Origin: an uncultured Verrucomicrobiota bacterium
GTDB taxonomy: Bacteria; Verrucomicrobiota; Verrucomicrobiia; Opitutales; Opitutaceae
Length of the DNA: 64,000 nt
Assembly (NCBI GenBank): GCA_903876795.1
Contig: CAIRBK010000082.1
Span: 1 to 64,000, forward strand
Direction of reading: 5' to 3'
This document shows, piece after piece, positions 18,761 through 27,074 of the stretch (within the stretch, counting starts at the first letter, position 1; every line of letters begins with the position of its first letter). The position numbers and the translations under genes were made by a program. The notes under the pieces are model-generated. The model had not been told where the DNA came from and ran no database searches. It saw nothing but the letters and a program-made list of their open reading frames with translations.

Positions 18761-21019
18761 ATGTCCCAAGAAGCTTTTTTTCCCCGTTCCTATGTGCCGT
18801 GGTTATTGAGTTGGCCGGTGGCGGTGTTGAGCCGGCTGCTTTATCGCTTGCGCGTGCTTCACGGGGAGCGTGTGCCCGGCAAAGGCGGGGCGCTGCTGGT
18901 CGCCAATCATCTCTCGTATGTGGATGCGGTGGTGCTGCAGATGGCATGTTCTCGCCCGATCCGGTTTGTGGGGCACGAGGCTTTTCTGAGCAACGGCTGG
19001 TTTTTTAAATTGGTTTTCCGGCTCACCGGGACGGTGCCGGTTTCGTCGGGGAACGCTCTGGAAACGGTCCGCCGCGTCACCAGGGCACTGGGCGCGGGCG
19101 AACTCGTGTTGATCTTTCCCGAGGGCGGCATTTCGCGCACGGGCCAGTTGATGAAACTGGAGCGCGGCTTCGAACTCATGGCCAGGCGCGCCGGAGTGCC
19201 GGTGGTGCCGGTGGCTCACGACGGCCTGTGGGGTTCGGTGTTTTCGTTTTCGGACGGCCAATACCTGTTCAAGTCGCCGCGTCTCATGCGCACCGCAGTG
19301 TGCGTTGCGTGGGGGGAGCCGATTCCGGCGGAGCGGGCCGACACCGGCACGGTCCGCGAAGCGCTGCTCGATCTCGGGTGCGCGGCCTACGCGCAACGCC
19401 CGCAATTGCAACGAAACCTGGCGGGCGAGATCGTGCGCCGACTGGGGCGTAATCCGGGCCGGCTGCTTTTGGTGGACCGCACGTCGGGACGCCGCGAGAT
19501 CCACGCCGCCGAACTCTTCGCGGCGGCCGCGGCCCTTTCCCGGCATCTGCGCCGGTCGGTGCCAGAGGATCGCGTGGGGATCGTGCTGCCGCCTGGCGCC
19601 GGGGCGACCATTGCGAATCTCGCCGTGTTGTGCGCGGGCAAGGCACCGGTGAATCTTAATTTTACGGCGGGTCCGGCCGCGACCGAGGCCAGCCTGCGGC
19701 TATCGGGTGCCAAAACCGTTCTTACCGCCGGCGCCGTGCGAGCCAAAGTCCCGGATTTTCCCTGGCCCGAGCTCACCCTGGATTTGGCGGAAACAATCCG
19801 GTTAATCGGGGGTAAACGCGCGTTGTTGCCTTGGCTTTTGGCGGCTTGGTTGCTGCCGAATCAGGCGCTGCCTTGGCTGCTGGGGTTACCCAGGCTGGGC
19901 AATCGAACCGAAGCCGGTCTGCTCTTCACCAGCGGCAGCTCGGGCGCCCCCAAGGGTGTCGCCTACAGCCATCGGAACATCCTGGCCAACTGCTGGCAGT
20001 TCTCGACCACGTCGATCTTTCCGCCGACGGCCGTCATGCTCAGTTGCCTGCCGGTTTTTCACAGCTTCGGCTTCACGGTGAACATGTGGTATCCGTTGCT
20101 GCGGGGGTGTCGCTCGGTTACCGTGCCCGGCCCGCTCGATACGAAGAAGATAATCGAAGCCATACGCGAAGAGGAAGTCAGCGTGATGGTGGGGGCGCCC
20201 ACATTCATGCGACCGTTGCTTAAAAAGGCCGAGACCGGGGATATACGTTCGTTGCAAGTTCTGGTCTCCGGCGCCGAAAAACTGCCTGCGGATCTTCATG
20301 CGGGGTTCCTGGAGAAGTTCCACCTCGATATTCTGGAGGGCTACGGCATGACGGAAGCCTCCCCGGCCACCAACGTTAACCAGCCGGACCCGCCCGCCTG
20401 CACCGAAACCGCCTCCGAACAACCGGGCAAACGACGGGGTTCGGTCGGCCGGATGATGGCAGGCATGACTGCCCGCGTGCTCGACCCGGAGACGCACGAG
20501 TCGCTGCCGTTTGGATCGACCGGGGTGGTCGCCTTCCGGGGTGCCAACATCTTCGGCGGCTATCTCGGCGATCCGAAACGGACCGCCGAGGTTTTTCACC
20601 GCGGCTGGTATGTGACCGGCGATCTCGGGCGGTTCGACGAGGACGGGTTTCTTTTTATCGAGGGCCGGCTTTCGCGGTTTTCCAAGATCGCCGGCGAGAT
20701 GGTGCCTCATGGAACCATCGAGCAACGGCTCGTCGAGCTGCTGGCCATCGACACCGGGGAAGGCTACCCCCTGGCCGTCACCGGCGTGCCTGATCCCGCC
20801 AAGGGCGAGCAACTCGTGCTGCTGACGGCGGTTGTCGCGGTGACCCCCGAATTGGTCAATCAGAAGCTTTCCGCCGCCGGAGTGCCCAATCTCTGGATAC
20901 CCAAAACGGTGGTGTGCGTGGAAAAAATCCCGGTGCTTGCCACCGGGAAACTCGACCTGAAGGGGTGTCGCGACCTGGCGTTGGCGGCGGTCGCCGCCGA
21001 ACGGATGGGCACGGGGTAG
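18761..21019 (+). CDS. aas: Acyltransferase/acyl-ACP(CoA) ligase fusion, Aas-like
   Basis: The 752-residue protein carries two enzymes. Residues 30-220 are a PlsC-type acyltransferase with the HX4D catalytic motif in NHLSYVDA (His near 49) and FPEGGISRTGQLMKLERGFE. From about residue 230 an adenylate-forming ligase follows, with FTSGSSGAPKGVAYSHRN near 390, GYGMTEASPATN, VTGDLGRFDEDGFLFIEGR and the late lysine in PVLATGKLDLKG. This is the arrangement of E. coli Aas, which re-acylates lysophosphatidylethanolamine at the inner membrane. It lacks the transporter domain seen in some fusions. The start ATG at 18761 is the first one aligned with the acyltransferase fold. It follows marR and is probably controlled by it. 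Confidence 0.85.
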   Translation: MSQEAFFPRSYVPWLLSWPVAVLSRLLYRLRVLHGERVPGKGGALLVANHLSYVDAVVLQMACSRPIRFVGHEAFLSNGWFFKLVFRLTGTVPVSSGNALETVRRVTRALGAGELVLIFPEGGISRTGQLMKLERGFELMARRAGVPVVPVAHDGLWGSVFSFSDGQYLFKSPRLMRTAVCVAWGEPIPAERADTGTVREALLDLGCAAYAQRPQLQRNLAGEIVRRLGRNPGRLLLVDRTSGRREIHAAELFAAAAALSRHLRRSVPEDRVGIVLPPGAGATIANLAVLCAGKAPVNLNFTAGPAATEASLRLSGAKTVLTAGAVRAKVPDFPWPELTLDLAETIRLIGGKRALLPWLLAAWLLPNQALPWLLGLPRLGNRTEAGLLFTSGSSGAPKGVAYSHRNILANCWQFSTTSIFPPTAVMLSCLPVFHSFGFTVNMWYPLLRGCRSVTVPGPLDTKKIIEAIREEEVSVMVGAPTFMRPLLKKAETGDIRSLQVLVSGAEKLPADLHAGFLEKFHLDILEGYGMTEASPATNVNQPDPPACTETASEQPGKRRGSVGRMMAGMTARVLDPETHESLPFGSTGVVAFRGANIFGGYLGDPKRTAEVFHRGWYVTGDLGRFDEDGFLFIEGRLSRFSKIAGEMVPHGTIEQRLVELLAIDTGEGYPLAVTGVPDPAKGEQLVLLTAVVAVTPELVNQKLSAAGVPNLWIPKTVVCVEKIPVLATGKLDLKGCRDLALAAVAAERMGTG

Positions 21020-21058
21020 TCGATGACCGCGCGTGTGCGGCGACCCGCCTAAGCCGTT

Positions 21059-21313
21059 TTATTTTTTCCCGGCGAGGAGGGTGGCGAGGGCGGCCTCGTC
21101 CACCTGGCCCTGCACGGCGTGGAGGTGATGGAGCACCCCCATGCGGTCGTCTTCCCCGGAGGTGGAGATGTCGAGCATCCAATCCTCGGTTTTTTCGGCG
21201 GCGACGATGACCTCGTCGGCCCATTTGATCACCTCGGCGGCGGTGACGAAGCCTTGGGTGAGGCCTTGGATGTAGAATTCGGCTAAGGTGCGGTGATTGG
21301 GCGTGGAGGACAT
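21059..21313 (-). CDS. Small conserved hypothetical protein, 84 aa
   Basis: An acidic 84-residue protein with no signal peptide or membrane segment. The composition is that of a small helical soluble protein (TLAEFYIQGLTQGFVTAAEV near the start, HHLHAVQGQVDEAALATLLA at the end). I do not recognise a family. The ATG at 21313 was preferred to one 63 bases upstream because the longer N-terminus is basic and low in protein-like character. It converges with the aas-like gene, 39 bases apart, and no terminator hairpin is seen between them. Confidence 0.6.
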   Translation of the reverse strand: MSSTPNHRTLAEFYIQGLTQGFVTAAEVIKWADEVIVAAEKTEDWMLDISTSGEDDRMGVLHHLHAVQGQVDEAALATLLAGKK

Positions 21314-21369
21314 GGCGGATAAAAGGGCCCAGTGTCCGATGCTCCTAGCCCTGCGGCGAGCGGGAATTA

Positions 21370-21690
21370 TCAACAAATCTGCGGCGCGGGCATGTATCCC
21401 GGAATATCCGTCCGCCTTGCGGTTTCCGCGGATCGGGGCGCGGCGCGGGGCGACTGACCGGTTGTTTCGGCGCCCGGGGAGTTATCTTCGTTTTCATCAA
21501 GTATAACGGTGTCGGGGGAGCCCGTTAGCTCGCGTTTGGCCTGCTCGTAGTCGCTCTGCGTAACGTAAGGCGGCAGGCGCCCGGCACGGCGGGCTATGGC
21601 GCACGTGCGTTCATGAAGCATCTGGCGGGTTACTCGCGCTTGAGAGCTGGAGACACGGCCCGGGCAAACCGGAGAGGCGGTCGGACTCAT
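21370..21690 (-). CDS. Small hypothetical protein downstream of PRC-barrel gene
   Basis: A 106-residue protein of which residues 20-60 (RQMLHERTCAIARRAGRLPP then QSDYEQAKRELTG) look like a short helical domain resembling the DUF2934-type pattern. The rest is Pro/Ser/Thr-rich and probably unstructured. The ATG at 21690 lies one base after the TAG of the PRC-barrel gene, so the pair is likely translated together. Its function is unknown; the neighbourhood of small proteins suggests a stress-related group. Confidence 0.55.
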   Translation of the reverse strand: MSPTASPVCPGRVSSSQARVTRQMLHERTCAIARRAGRLPPYVTQSDYEQAKRELTGSPDTVILDENEDNSPGAETTGQSPRAAPRSAETARRTDIPGYMPAPQIC

Positions 21691-21691
21691 G

Positions 21692-22375
21692 CTAGGCGAC
21701 CTCCGTTTCATGCAGGTTTTGGAGTTCCGCCTTGGAGATTTTTAAGAAAACCATCGAATCTTCATAGCGCAGGCGTGTGACCAGGCTCGTGGGGACGAAA
21801 ACCTTTTTGTGGGCATACCAATGGCCGGTCTCGACGGCGAGGGACTCGATCACCCAGCTGCGGTCGTTGACCATGAAACCGCTCACCGAACCTATCAGAG
21901 AGTCGGTGGCCTGAAGGTGGTAGCCTCGCACCGCGACGGTGCTGTGCAGGTGGATGTCGTCGCGCTGATTGTGCCCGTGGTGGGGGCGCGTTTTGGTGGC
22001 GGGTGCGGGGGTGACCACGGGGAAGCCCATGGGACCCCAGATGCCACCGCCTTCCCAATAAACCGGCCAGCCGTAATAACGATAGTAGTCCTCTTCGTAT
22101 TGGCGCGAAACCGGACGGTGCGCGGCGATCGAAGGGCTGTTCTCTATTTGTTGGCGGGAAAGGTTTACGTGGAGAATCTTTCCGGTGCTATCCAGCCGCC
22201 CAAACGAATGCGGCGAGAGCAGCACCAGCCGGCCGGTCAGCCACGAGCCGGTGTTTACCACCAGGTAGCGCACCGCCCAGCTTTTGTCGTCGAAGTAGAA
22301 GTCTTTCACATGCCCGATGTCGCCGTCTCGGGCTATGAGTTTGTGTCCATAAAGTTCCTTGATATTTTGCAGCAT
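21692..22375 (-). CDS. Double PRC-barrel domain protein
   Basis: The 227-residue protein has two PRC-barrel-like repeats. The first, near residues 5-80, includes KLIARDGDIGHVKDFYFDD and WAVRYLVVNTGSWL. The second, near 145-220, includes LQATDSLIGSVSGFMVNDRS and WVIESLAVETGHWY. A Tyr/Trp/Gly- and His-rich linker separates them. Such proteins are common in soil and freshwater bacteria, and few have a known role. A good ribosome-binding site (AGAGGAC) lies nine bases before the ATG. A small downstream gene is coupled to it. It diverges from dodecin across a 226-base gap. Confidence 0.85.
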   Translation of the reverse strand: MLQNIKELYGHKLIARDGDIGHVKDFYFDDKSWAVRYLVVNTGSWLTGRLVLLSPHSFGRLDSTGKILHVNLSRQQIENSPSIAAHRPVSRQYEEDYYRYYGWPVYWEGGGIWGPMGFPVVTPAPATKTRPHHGHNQRDDIHLHSTVAVRGYHLQATDSLIGSVSGFMVNDRSWVIESLAVETGHWYAHKKVFVPTSLVTRLRYEDSMVFLKISKAELQNLHETEVA

Positions 22376-22601
22376 GGGTAGGTCCTCTTAGAGATTAATG
22401 GCGAACGCACGGGTGGGGTTTCCGTCATGTCGTTTCCGTTGTGATTATTACCACGGGAACTGCCTGTGGGCATGGGGTCTTACCCGATCAAATTTCGCGC
22501 GGATGCTCCTGCGAGGCAGTAGTAATGGAGCCTTGCCGTCATCCTTGGGCGATCACCCCATGCCATTTTCCTAGCGCATGGCGTAGTGTCCGCTCATACC
22601 C

Positions 22602-22811
22602 ATGAACGATCACGTCTATAAGCACATCGAACTCACCGCGACCTCGTCCCTGAATATCGAGGACGCGGTTCGTCGAGCGATATCCCGCGCCCACAAAACG
22701 GTCAAAAATCTCAGTTGGTTTCAAGTTGTCGAAACACGAGGCAATATCGATGAGGGTGCCGTGAGACATTGGCAGGTGACGGTCAAAATCGGCTTCCAGG
22801 TTGATGAGTGA
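22602..22811 (+). CDS. Dodecin (flavin-binding dodecameric protein)
   Basis: The 69-residue protein matches dodecin over its full length. VYKHIELTATSS forms the first strand, IEDAVRRAISRAHKTVKN the helix, LSWFQVVETRGNI carries the Trp that stacks on the flavin, and RHWQVTVKIGFQVDE is the last strand. Dodecins store or buffer riboflavin, FMN or CoA in a hollow 12-mer in the cytoplasm. The ATG at 22602 gives the standard length. The gene is single and diverges from the PRC-barrel gene. A strong hairpin lies 32 bases downstream, but it carries a T run only on the other strand. Confidence 0.93.
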   Translation: MNDHVYKHIELTATSSLNIEDAVRRAISRAHKTVKNLSWFQVVETRGNIDEGAVRHWQVTVKIGFQVDE

Positions 22812-22837
22812 CCGGCGACGTTTGAGTCGCTAGGAAC

Positions 22838-22871
22838 ACAAAAAAGGCCCCGATCTTGCGATCGGGACCTT
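22838..22871 (-). terminator. Intrinsic terminator of tRNA-Asp
   Basis: On the minus strand AAGGTCCCGATC (22871-22860), a GCAA loop and GATCGGGGCCTT (22855-22844) form a 12-bp stem with one G-T pair, followed by a T run (22845-22838). It starts eight bases after the tRNA CCA end. Confidence 0.9.
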
Positions 22872-22878
22872 AAAAAAC

Positions 22879-22955
22879 TGGCGGGATGGACGGGACTCGA
22901 ACCCGCGACCTTCTGCGTGACAGGCAGACGCTCTAACCAGCTGAGCTACCACCCC
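22879..22955 (-). tRNA. tRNA-Asp (anticodon GTC)
   Basis: The 77-base sequence folds as a standard tRNA. The acceptor stem GGGGTGG pairs with CCATCCC. The D arm contains AGCTCAGCTGGTTAGAGC. The anticodon stem TCTGC/GCAGA closes the loop CTGTCAC, so the anticodon is GTC. The T arm contains GGTTCGAGTCC. The 3-prime CCA is encoded, with discriminator G, the identity base for Asp tRNAs. Confidence 0.97.
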
Positions 22956-22975
22956 GAATGGGAAAGAGGGGCTGA

Positions 22976-23002
22976 ACTTAAAACCCGAAGGCCGACTGTC
23001 AA
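22976..23002 (-). promoter_or_regulatory. Probable sigma-70 promoter of tRNA-Asp
   Basis: On the minus strand a perfect TTGACA (23002-22997) is followed after 15 bases by TTAAGT (22981-22976). The tRNA begins 21 bases further on. The spacer is short, so the -10 box could be one or two bases later. Confidence 0.55.
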
Positions 23003-23069
23003 GCGTCCTTTAGGCAGGTTTCTTTTTCTTTTTTAACCGGCCGATAACGTTGATCTCAAGGGGACGCGC

Positions 23070-23822
23070 TTAGCCCGCTTTGCGCAAACCGAGCAGAAAC
23101 TCCCGGTTGCCGTCGGTGCCGGTGATGGGACTGTCCATGGTGCCGACAAGCACCGAACCGGGCAGTTGGGTCAGCGCGAAGTCACGGATATCGGCCAGCA
23201 CCGCGTCCTGGACGGCAAGGTCGCGGATGATGCCCCGGCCTTTGTCCACCTCGGCCTTGCCGGCCTCAAACTGGGGTTTGACCAGCGCCACCAGGAACCC
23301 ACCGCTCCGCAGCAGCGGCCATACGGCGGGCAGCACGCTTTTGAGGGAGATGAACGACAGATCCATCACGACGGCGTCAAAATCGGCGTGCGGCAGATCC
23401 CCGGTGCGCAGGGTGCGGGCGTTGATTTTTTCCAGGTTGGTGACACGCGGATCGGCGCGGAGCCTGGCGTGAAGCTGCGCCCGTCCGACATCGACGCAGA
23501 CCACATTGGCGGCGCCGGCTTGCAACGCGCAATCGGTGAAGCCGCCGGTGGAAGCCCCGACGTCGAGCACACGAGCGCCCCGCAGATCGACCGAGAATTT
23601 TTCGATCCAGCCCTGGAGTTTTTCGCCGCCGCGGGAAACAAAGCGCGGCGGTTGCTCGACGATGAGCTCGATGTCGCCGGCGAACTCCTTGCCGGGCTTG
23701 TCGAGGCGTTCGGTGCCGTGGAGCACGCGACCGGACATGATCAACGCCTTGGCCTGCGAGCGCGAATCGGCGAGACCCCGGGCGACGAGGAGTTCGTCGA
23801 GGCGTTGGCGTTTGGCGGACAT
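23070..23822 (-). CDS. tlyA: TlyA-family rRNA (cytidine-2-prime-O)-methyltransferase
   Basis: The 250-residue protein starts with an S4 RNA-binding domain ([20 protein letters not shown]) and continues with an FtsJ-like methyltransferase. [17 protein letters not shown] is the SAM-binding motif I, and [15 protein letters not shown] with ALVKPQFE supplies the later conserved segments. In mycobacteria TlyA methylates 16S and 23S rRNA; older databases call it haemolysin A. It starts two bases after the stop of the SGNH hydrolase gene on the same strand, so they form an operon. Length and start are typical. Confidence 0.93.
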   Translation of the reverse strand: MSAKRQRLDELLVARGLADSRSQAKALIMSGRVLHGTERLDKPGKEFAGDIELIVEQPPRFVSRGGEKLQGWIEKFSVDLRGARVLDVGASTGGFTDCALQAGAANVVCVDVGRAQLHARLRADPRVTNLEKINARTLRTGDLPHADFDAVVMDLSFISLKSVLPAVWPLLRSGGFLVALVKPQFEAGKAEVDKGRGIIRDLAVQDAVLADIRDFALTQLPGSVLVGTMDSPITGTDGNREFLLGLRKAG

Positions 23823-23824
23823 GC

Positions 23825-24475
23825 TCAGAGGGCGCCCAGGGCCTTGAGAAAGGCGCGGGCGAGGATCAGGTGGCCGGTGGTGTTGGGATGAATCCGATCC
23901 CAGGCGAGCGTCATCGGGTGGGTGTGCGCGAGCACTTCGTCAAAGGCGGCCTGCGTGTCCACAAAAACGGCTTCGTATTGCCCGGCGAGTTCGCGAACGA
24001 CGGAGCCGTAGTCGTCCATGCACCGGCGCATGGGATCGGCGCGGTTGGACTCGATCATGTAAGGCGTGGCGAGGACGAGTCCCTTGACCAGCGGACGCGT
24101 CCGCTCGACGAGCGACGAGAGGGTGCGGCGGTATTCGTCGATCGGCACCTGGATGTCGGTGCGAAGCGGGGTGTCGAACTGGCGCCAGACGTCGTTGATG
24201 CCGATCATGACGGAGAGCCAGTCGGGCTGATGGGCGATCACTTCGGCCTGCCACCGGGCGGCCAGGTCGCGCACCGTGTGGCCACTGGTACCCCGGTTGA
24301 GGATACGGATCCGGTCGGCGGGACGGGTGGCGCCGAGCCAGGCCTCGATGAGGCCAACGTAGCCGCGCCCGACGCCGGGAGCGCCCCACGGCGTGGCTTC
24401 ACCGGACGGATCGCGGCCGGCGTCGGTGATGGAATCGCCGATGAAGAGAAATTTGGTGTGGGCGGGGAGTTTCAT
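23825..24475 (-). CDS. SGNH/GDSL-type hydrolase
   Basis: The 216-residue enzyme has SGNH blocks in order: block [11 protein letters not shown] (nucleophile Ser), the block II Gly in [14 protein letters not shown], block [11 protein letters not shown] (Asn) and block [12 protein letters not shown] with the Asp-His pair. No signal peptide is visible, so it is probably cytoplasmic. The family splits esters of lipids, sugars or acylated peptides; the substrate here is unknown. The ATG at 24475 was chosen because the first SGNH strand starts directly after it. It is co-directional with mutM upstream (19-base gap) and tlyA downstream (2-base gap). Confidence 0.9.
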   Translation of the reverse strand: MKLPAHTKFLFIGDSITDAGRDPSGEATPWGAPGVGRGYVGLIEAWLGATRPADRIRILNRGTSGHTVRDLAARWQAEVIAHQPDWLSVMIGINDVWRQFDTPLRTDIQVPIDEYRRTLSSLVERTRPLVKGLVLATPYMIESNRADPMRRCMDDYGSVVRELAGQYEAVFVDTQAAFDEVLAHTHPMTLAWDRIHPNTTGHLILARAFLKALGAL

Positions 24476-24494
24476 GACCGGGTGTGTTTTAACC

Positions 24495-25304
24495 TTAAAG
24501 TTTTTGGCGCGCGGGCGACCAGCACGTCGTGCGGCCACCGATTTCTTCACGAAGCAGCCTGGCGCCGGTTTTGGGACAGCGGCCACCGTCGGTCCATCGA
24601 TGGGGAAACAACCAGCTCTTGGGCGGATCCACGAGGACGGGGGTTTGGGCGGCACCGATGAGTTTAAGGGCGCGGTCGGCGACCCAGCGAACCTCGCGGT
24701 GGAGGAGTTTGATTTCCTCCGGCGCGAGCGATCCTGCGGGTCGTTTCGGATGAATGGCCGCTCGCCAGAGGATCTCGTCGGCCATCCAGTTGCCGATGCC
24801 GGGAAAGCGCTGCTGCATGAGCAAGACCGGTTTGATGGGTGTGCGGGCGCGCCGGCTTAAGAACGCATCCACGGCGCCGACGGTGAACGCTTCGGAAAGC
24901 ACGGGTGGCGCGATTTGCGTCCACCAGGAGGGCGGCTCGGGGCCGATGTGCAACTGCACCCGGCCAAACATGCGCGGATCGCTGAACACGAGGGCGTGCT
25001 CCCGCTGGATGAGGACGAGGTGGTCGCTCTTGCGCGGCGCGTGGTCGGCCGGTTGCAGCGAGAGTTCGCCGGTCATTCCCAGATGGATGCCCAGCCAGGC
25101 GTTGTCACCGGCGCGGAACAGCATCTGTTTCGCCGCCGCCTCGGAGGAAACGAGCGTCGCCTCGGTGAGCGTTTTGACGATCTGTCCCGGGTCACTGGTT
25201 TTGAAGACGCCGGCTTTCGGATGGACGTGGACACGCTCGATGCGGGCGCCGAGCCCGGGATTCCAGCGCTGGCGGAAGTATTCGACCTCGGCGAGTTCCG
25301 GCAT
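24495..25304 (-). CDS. mutM: Fpg/Nei-type DNA glycosylase with degenerate zinc finger
   Basis: The 269-residue protein belongs to the formamidopyrimidine-DNA glycosylase family, which removes oxidised purines from DNA and nicks the strand. The N-terminal MPELAEVEYF gives the catalytic Pro2 and Glu3. AAKQMLF holds the conserved Lys and IHLGMTGEL follows. FPGIGNWMADEILW is the helix-two-turn-helix. The C-terminal zinc finger is broken: it reads GGRCPKTG then GGRTTCWSPARQKL, so only two of four cysteines are left. The fold may be kept without zinc, as in known zincless relatives. It starts two bases after the M24 peptidase stop, in the same operon. Confidence 0.88.
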   Translation of the reverse strand: MPELAEVEYFRQRWNPGLGARIERVHVHPKAGVFKTSDPGQIVKTLTEATLVSSEAAAKQMLFRAGDNAWLGIHLGMTGELSLQPADHAPRKSDHLVLIQREHALVFSDPRMFGRVQLHIGPEPPSWWTQIAPPVLSEAFTVGAVDAFLSRRARTPIKPVLLMQQRFPGIGNWMADEILWRAAIHPKRPAGSLAPEEIKLLHREVRWVADRALKLIGAAQTPVLVDPPKSWLFPHRWTDGGRCPKTGARLLREEIGGRTTCWSPARQKL

Positions 25305-25306
25305 GA

Positions 25307-26443
25307 TCAGCGGATTTCCCAGTCGTAGGGCGCCGACGAGAGCATTTTCGGTTTTCCGTCGGTGATCTGCACGACGTCCTCGATGCGGCAGCCGCCGAGT
25401 CCGGGGTAATAGAGGCCCGGTTCGACGGTGACGACCGAGCCTTTTTTCAAGATGCAGTCGACGGTGCTCATGCGAGGCGCTTCGTGGACCTCCAGGCCCA
25501 GGCCGTGACCGGTGCCGTGAAAAAAGCCGACGGAGCCCTTCGGCGTGCGCTTCGTTTCAAAGCCGTGGCGCTCGAAAACATTGAGACATTGCTGGTGGAC
25601 ATGGCGGCCGTTGACACCCGCGCGCGCGGCGTCGAGTGCGGCGATCTGGGCGGTGCGCACGGCGGCCACCAGGTGGCGTTGTTGTTCGCTGGCCCGGCCC
25701 TTGAGAAAGGTGCGCGTCATGTCTCCGTGGAAACCGGTGGCGGTCACACGGGGGAAAACGTCCACGATGATCAGTTCGCGGGCGCGGAGCGGGCCGTGGC
25801 CGCGCTCGTGCGGGTCGCAGGCCTGGTCGCCGCCGGCGGCGATGGTGTCGATGGAGAGAGCGCCGGCTTCCAGGCAGGCGATCTCGATGGCGGTCTTGAG
25901 ACGTTCCGAGGTCAGCGGCTTCGCGTCGAGCACGAGTTTGCCCGCCTTGATCTTGCTGCGGCGCAGGAGTGCCTCGGCGGCGGCGATGCCGGCGGCGCTG
26001 GCGCGATTGCCCTCGCGGATCGCGGCGGCATCGGCGGGGGTCTTGATCTCGCGCTCGGGGAAGAGAGCGGGCACGGCGGTGAGCTTAACTCCGAGGGCGC
26101 GCAGCCGGTCGGCGAGGCCGACGGGGAAATCGTTGGAGACGGTAAACCCGCGGATTTTGTAGTGGCGGGCCAACAGGGCGATGACCTCGGCGGTCCCGAC
26201 CTTGGTGGAGGGATGTTGGGCGCGGGCGCGGTCCAGCCAAGGCTCCAGCGCGAGCACGGTGTCGAAGCCGGAGGATTTGTTGGCGCGGCCGAATTCGAGG
26301 GCGTTGAGAACGGCGATTTTTTTTCCGCGCAGGCCGAAGGCTATGAAGGGGTCTGGCACGCTGAAGCGGCCGAAATGGAGCATGTCGGCGCTGCGGCTGG
26401 TGTCGGCGTAGAGAAGCGGAGAGGGGGCGGTGAGGGCGGCCAC
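25307..26443 (-). CDS. M24-family metallopeptidase (Xaa-Pro aminopeptidase-like)
   Basis: The 378-residue protein has the creatinase-like N-terminal half and the pita-bread catalytic half. The metal ligands are seen as Asp in LIIVDVFPR and Asp in GFHGDMTRTF, His in FFHGTGHGLGLEVHEAPRM, Glu in VVTVEPGLY and Glu in GCRIEDVV. Such enzymes remove N-terminal residues before proline. The N-terminus has no signal peptide. It is divergent from the DUF192 lipoprotein (44 bases) and leads a minus-strand run M24-mutM-SGNH-tlyA. Assignment to PepP versus PepQ is not certain. Confidence 0.85.
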   Translation of the reverse strand: MAALTAPSPLLYADTSRSADMLHFGRFSVPDPFIAFGLRGKKIAVLNALEFGRANKSSGFDTVLALEPWLDRARAQHPSTKVGTAEVIALLARHYKIRGFTVSNDFPVGLADRLRALGVKLTAVPALFPEREIKTPADAAAIREGNRASAAGIAAAEALLRRSKIKAGKLVLDAKPLTSERLKTAIEIACLEAGALSIDTIAAGGDQACDPHERGHGPLRARELIIVDVFPRVTATGFHGDMTRTFLKGRASEQQRHLVAAVRTAQIAALDAARAGVNGRHVHQQCLNVFERHGFETKRTPKGSVGFFHGTGHGLGLEVHEAPRMSTVDCILKKGSVVTVEPGLYYPGLGGCRIEDVVQITDGKPKMLSSAPYDWEIR

Positions 26444-26487
26444 GATGAAGTTGTGTTCGAGTTGGAAAACGATCAGTCACGTCCTGA

Positions 26488-27033
26488 GTGAAAAACGCAA
26501 ATCCGGTTTCGATCCTACTTCGTGCTCTCGTGCTGATGGCGGCGTTGTCGTTTGCGGCCGGCTGCGGACGGGGTGACGCGCCGTTGCCCGCTGCGGCGAC
26601 CAAGACGGCGGCCGATTTTTTCACCATCCCGGTAGACGGAAAGCCGGTGAGAATGCAGCTGGCGATCAAGCGCGGCGAAATGGAACGGGGCCTTATGGGG
26701 CGCACCGATCTGAAATCGGACGAGGGTATGCTCTTCATTTACGAAGCACCCCAGCGGATGAGCTTTTGGATGCGCAACACGCCGACGCCGCTCGACATCG
26801 GTTTTTTTTCGCCCGACGGGACGTTGAGGGAAATTTACCAGATGTATCCCTTTGACGAAACGCCTGTCCCCTCACGTGGATCCGACCTGCAGTTTGCGTT
26901 GGAGATGAAACAGGGCTGGTTTGAGTTCAACGACGTGAAGCCGGGCGCGAAACTCGATTTGGAGGCCTTGGCGAAGGCCGTTGCCGCCCGCGGGTTGACC
27001 CCCTCTTCCTTCGGCATGAAGAGTGGAGGTTGA
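26488..27033 (+). CDS. DUF192 lipoprotein
   Basis: The 181-residue protein begins with a lipoprotein signal: a basic start, a hydrophobic stretch and the lipobox LSFAAGC with Cys26. A DUF192 domain follows, with MERGLMGRTDLKSDEGMLFIY, MSFWMRNTPTPLDIGF, the segment IYQMYPFDETPVPSRG and FALEMKQGWFE. It is a small beta-rich fold that occurs in archaea and bacteria, and its role is unknown. The start is GTG at 26488. It overlaps the wide frame of priA, whose chosen ATG lies 42 bases after this gene's stop. Confidence 0.88.
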   Translation: MKNANPVSILLRALVLMAALSFAAGCGRGDAPLPAAATKTAADFFTIPVDGKPVRMQLAIKRGEMERGLMGRTDLKSDEGMLFIYEAPQRMSFWMRNTPTPLDIGFFSPDGTLREIYQMYPFDETPVPSRGSDLQFALEMKQGWFEFNDVKPGAKLDLEALAKAVAARGLTPSSFGMKSGG

Positions 27034-27074
27034 GGTCCGCTTCTGCTGATTCCCCGGCCTCTCAGCCAGCCATC

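Noticed and set aside
22539-22769. 76-codon frame on the minus strand across dodecin
   Set aside because: Antisense of dodecin, which has a clear full-length family match.
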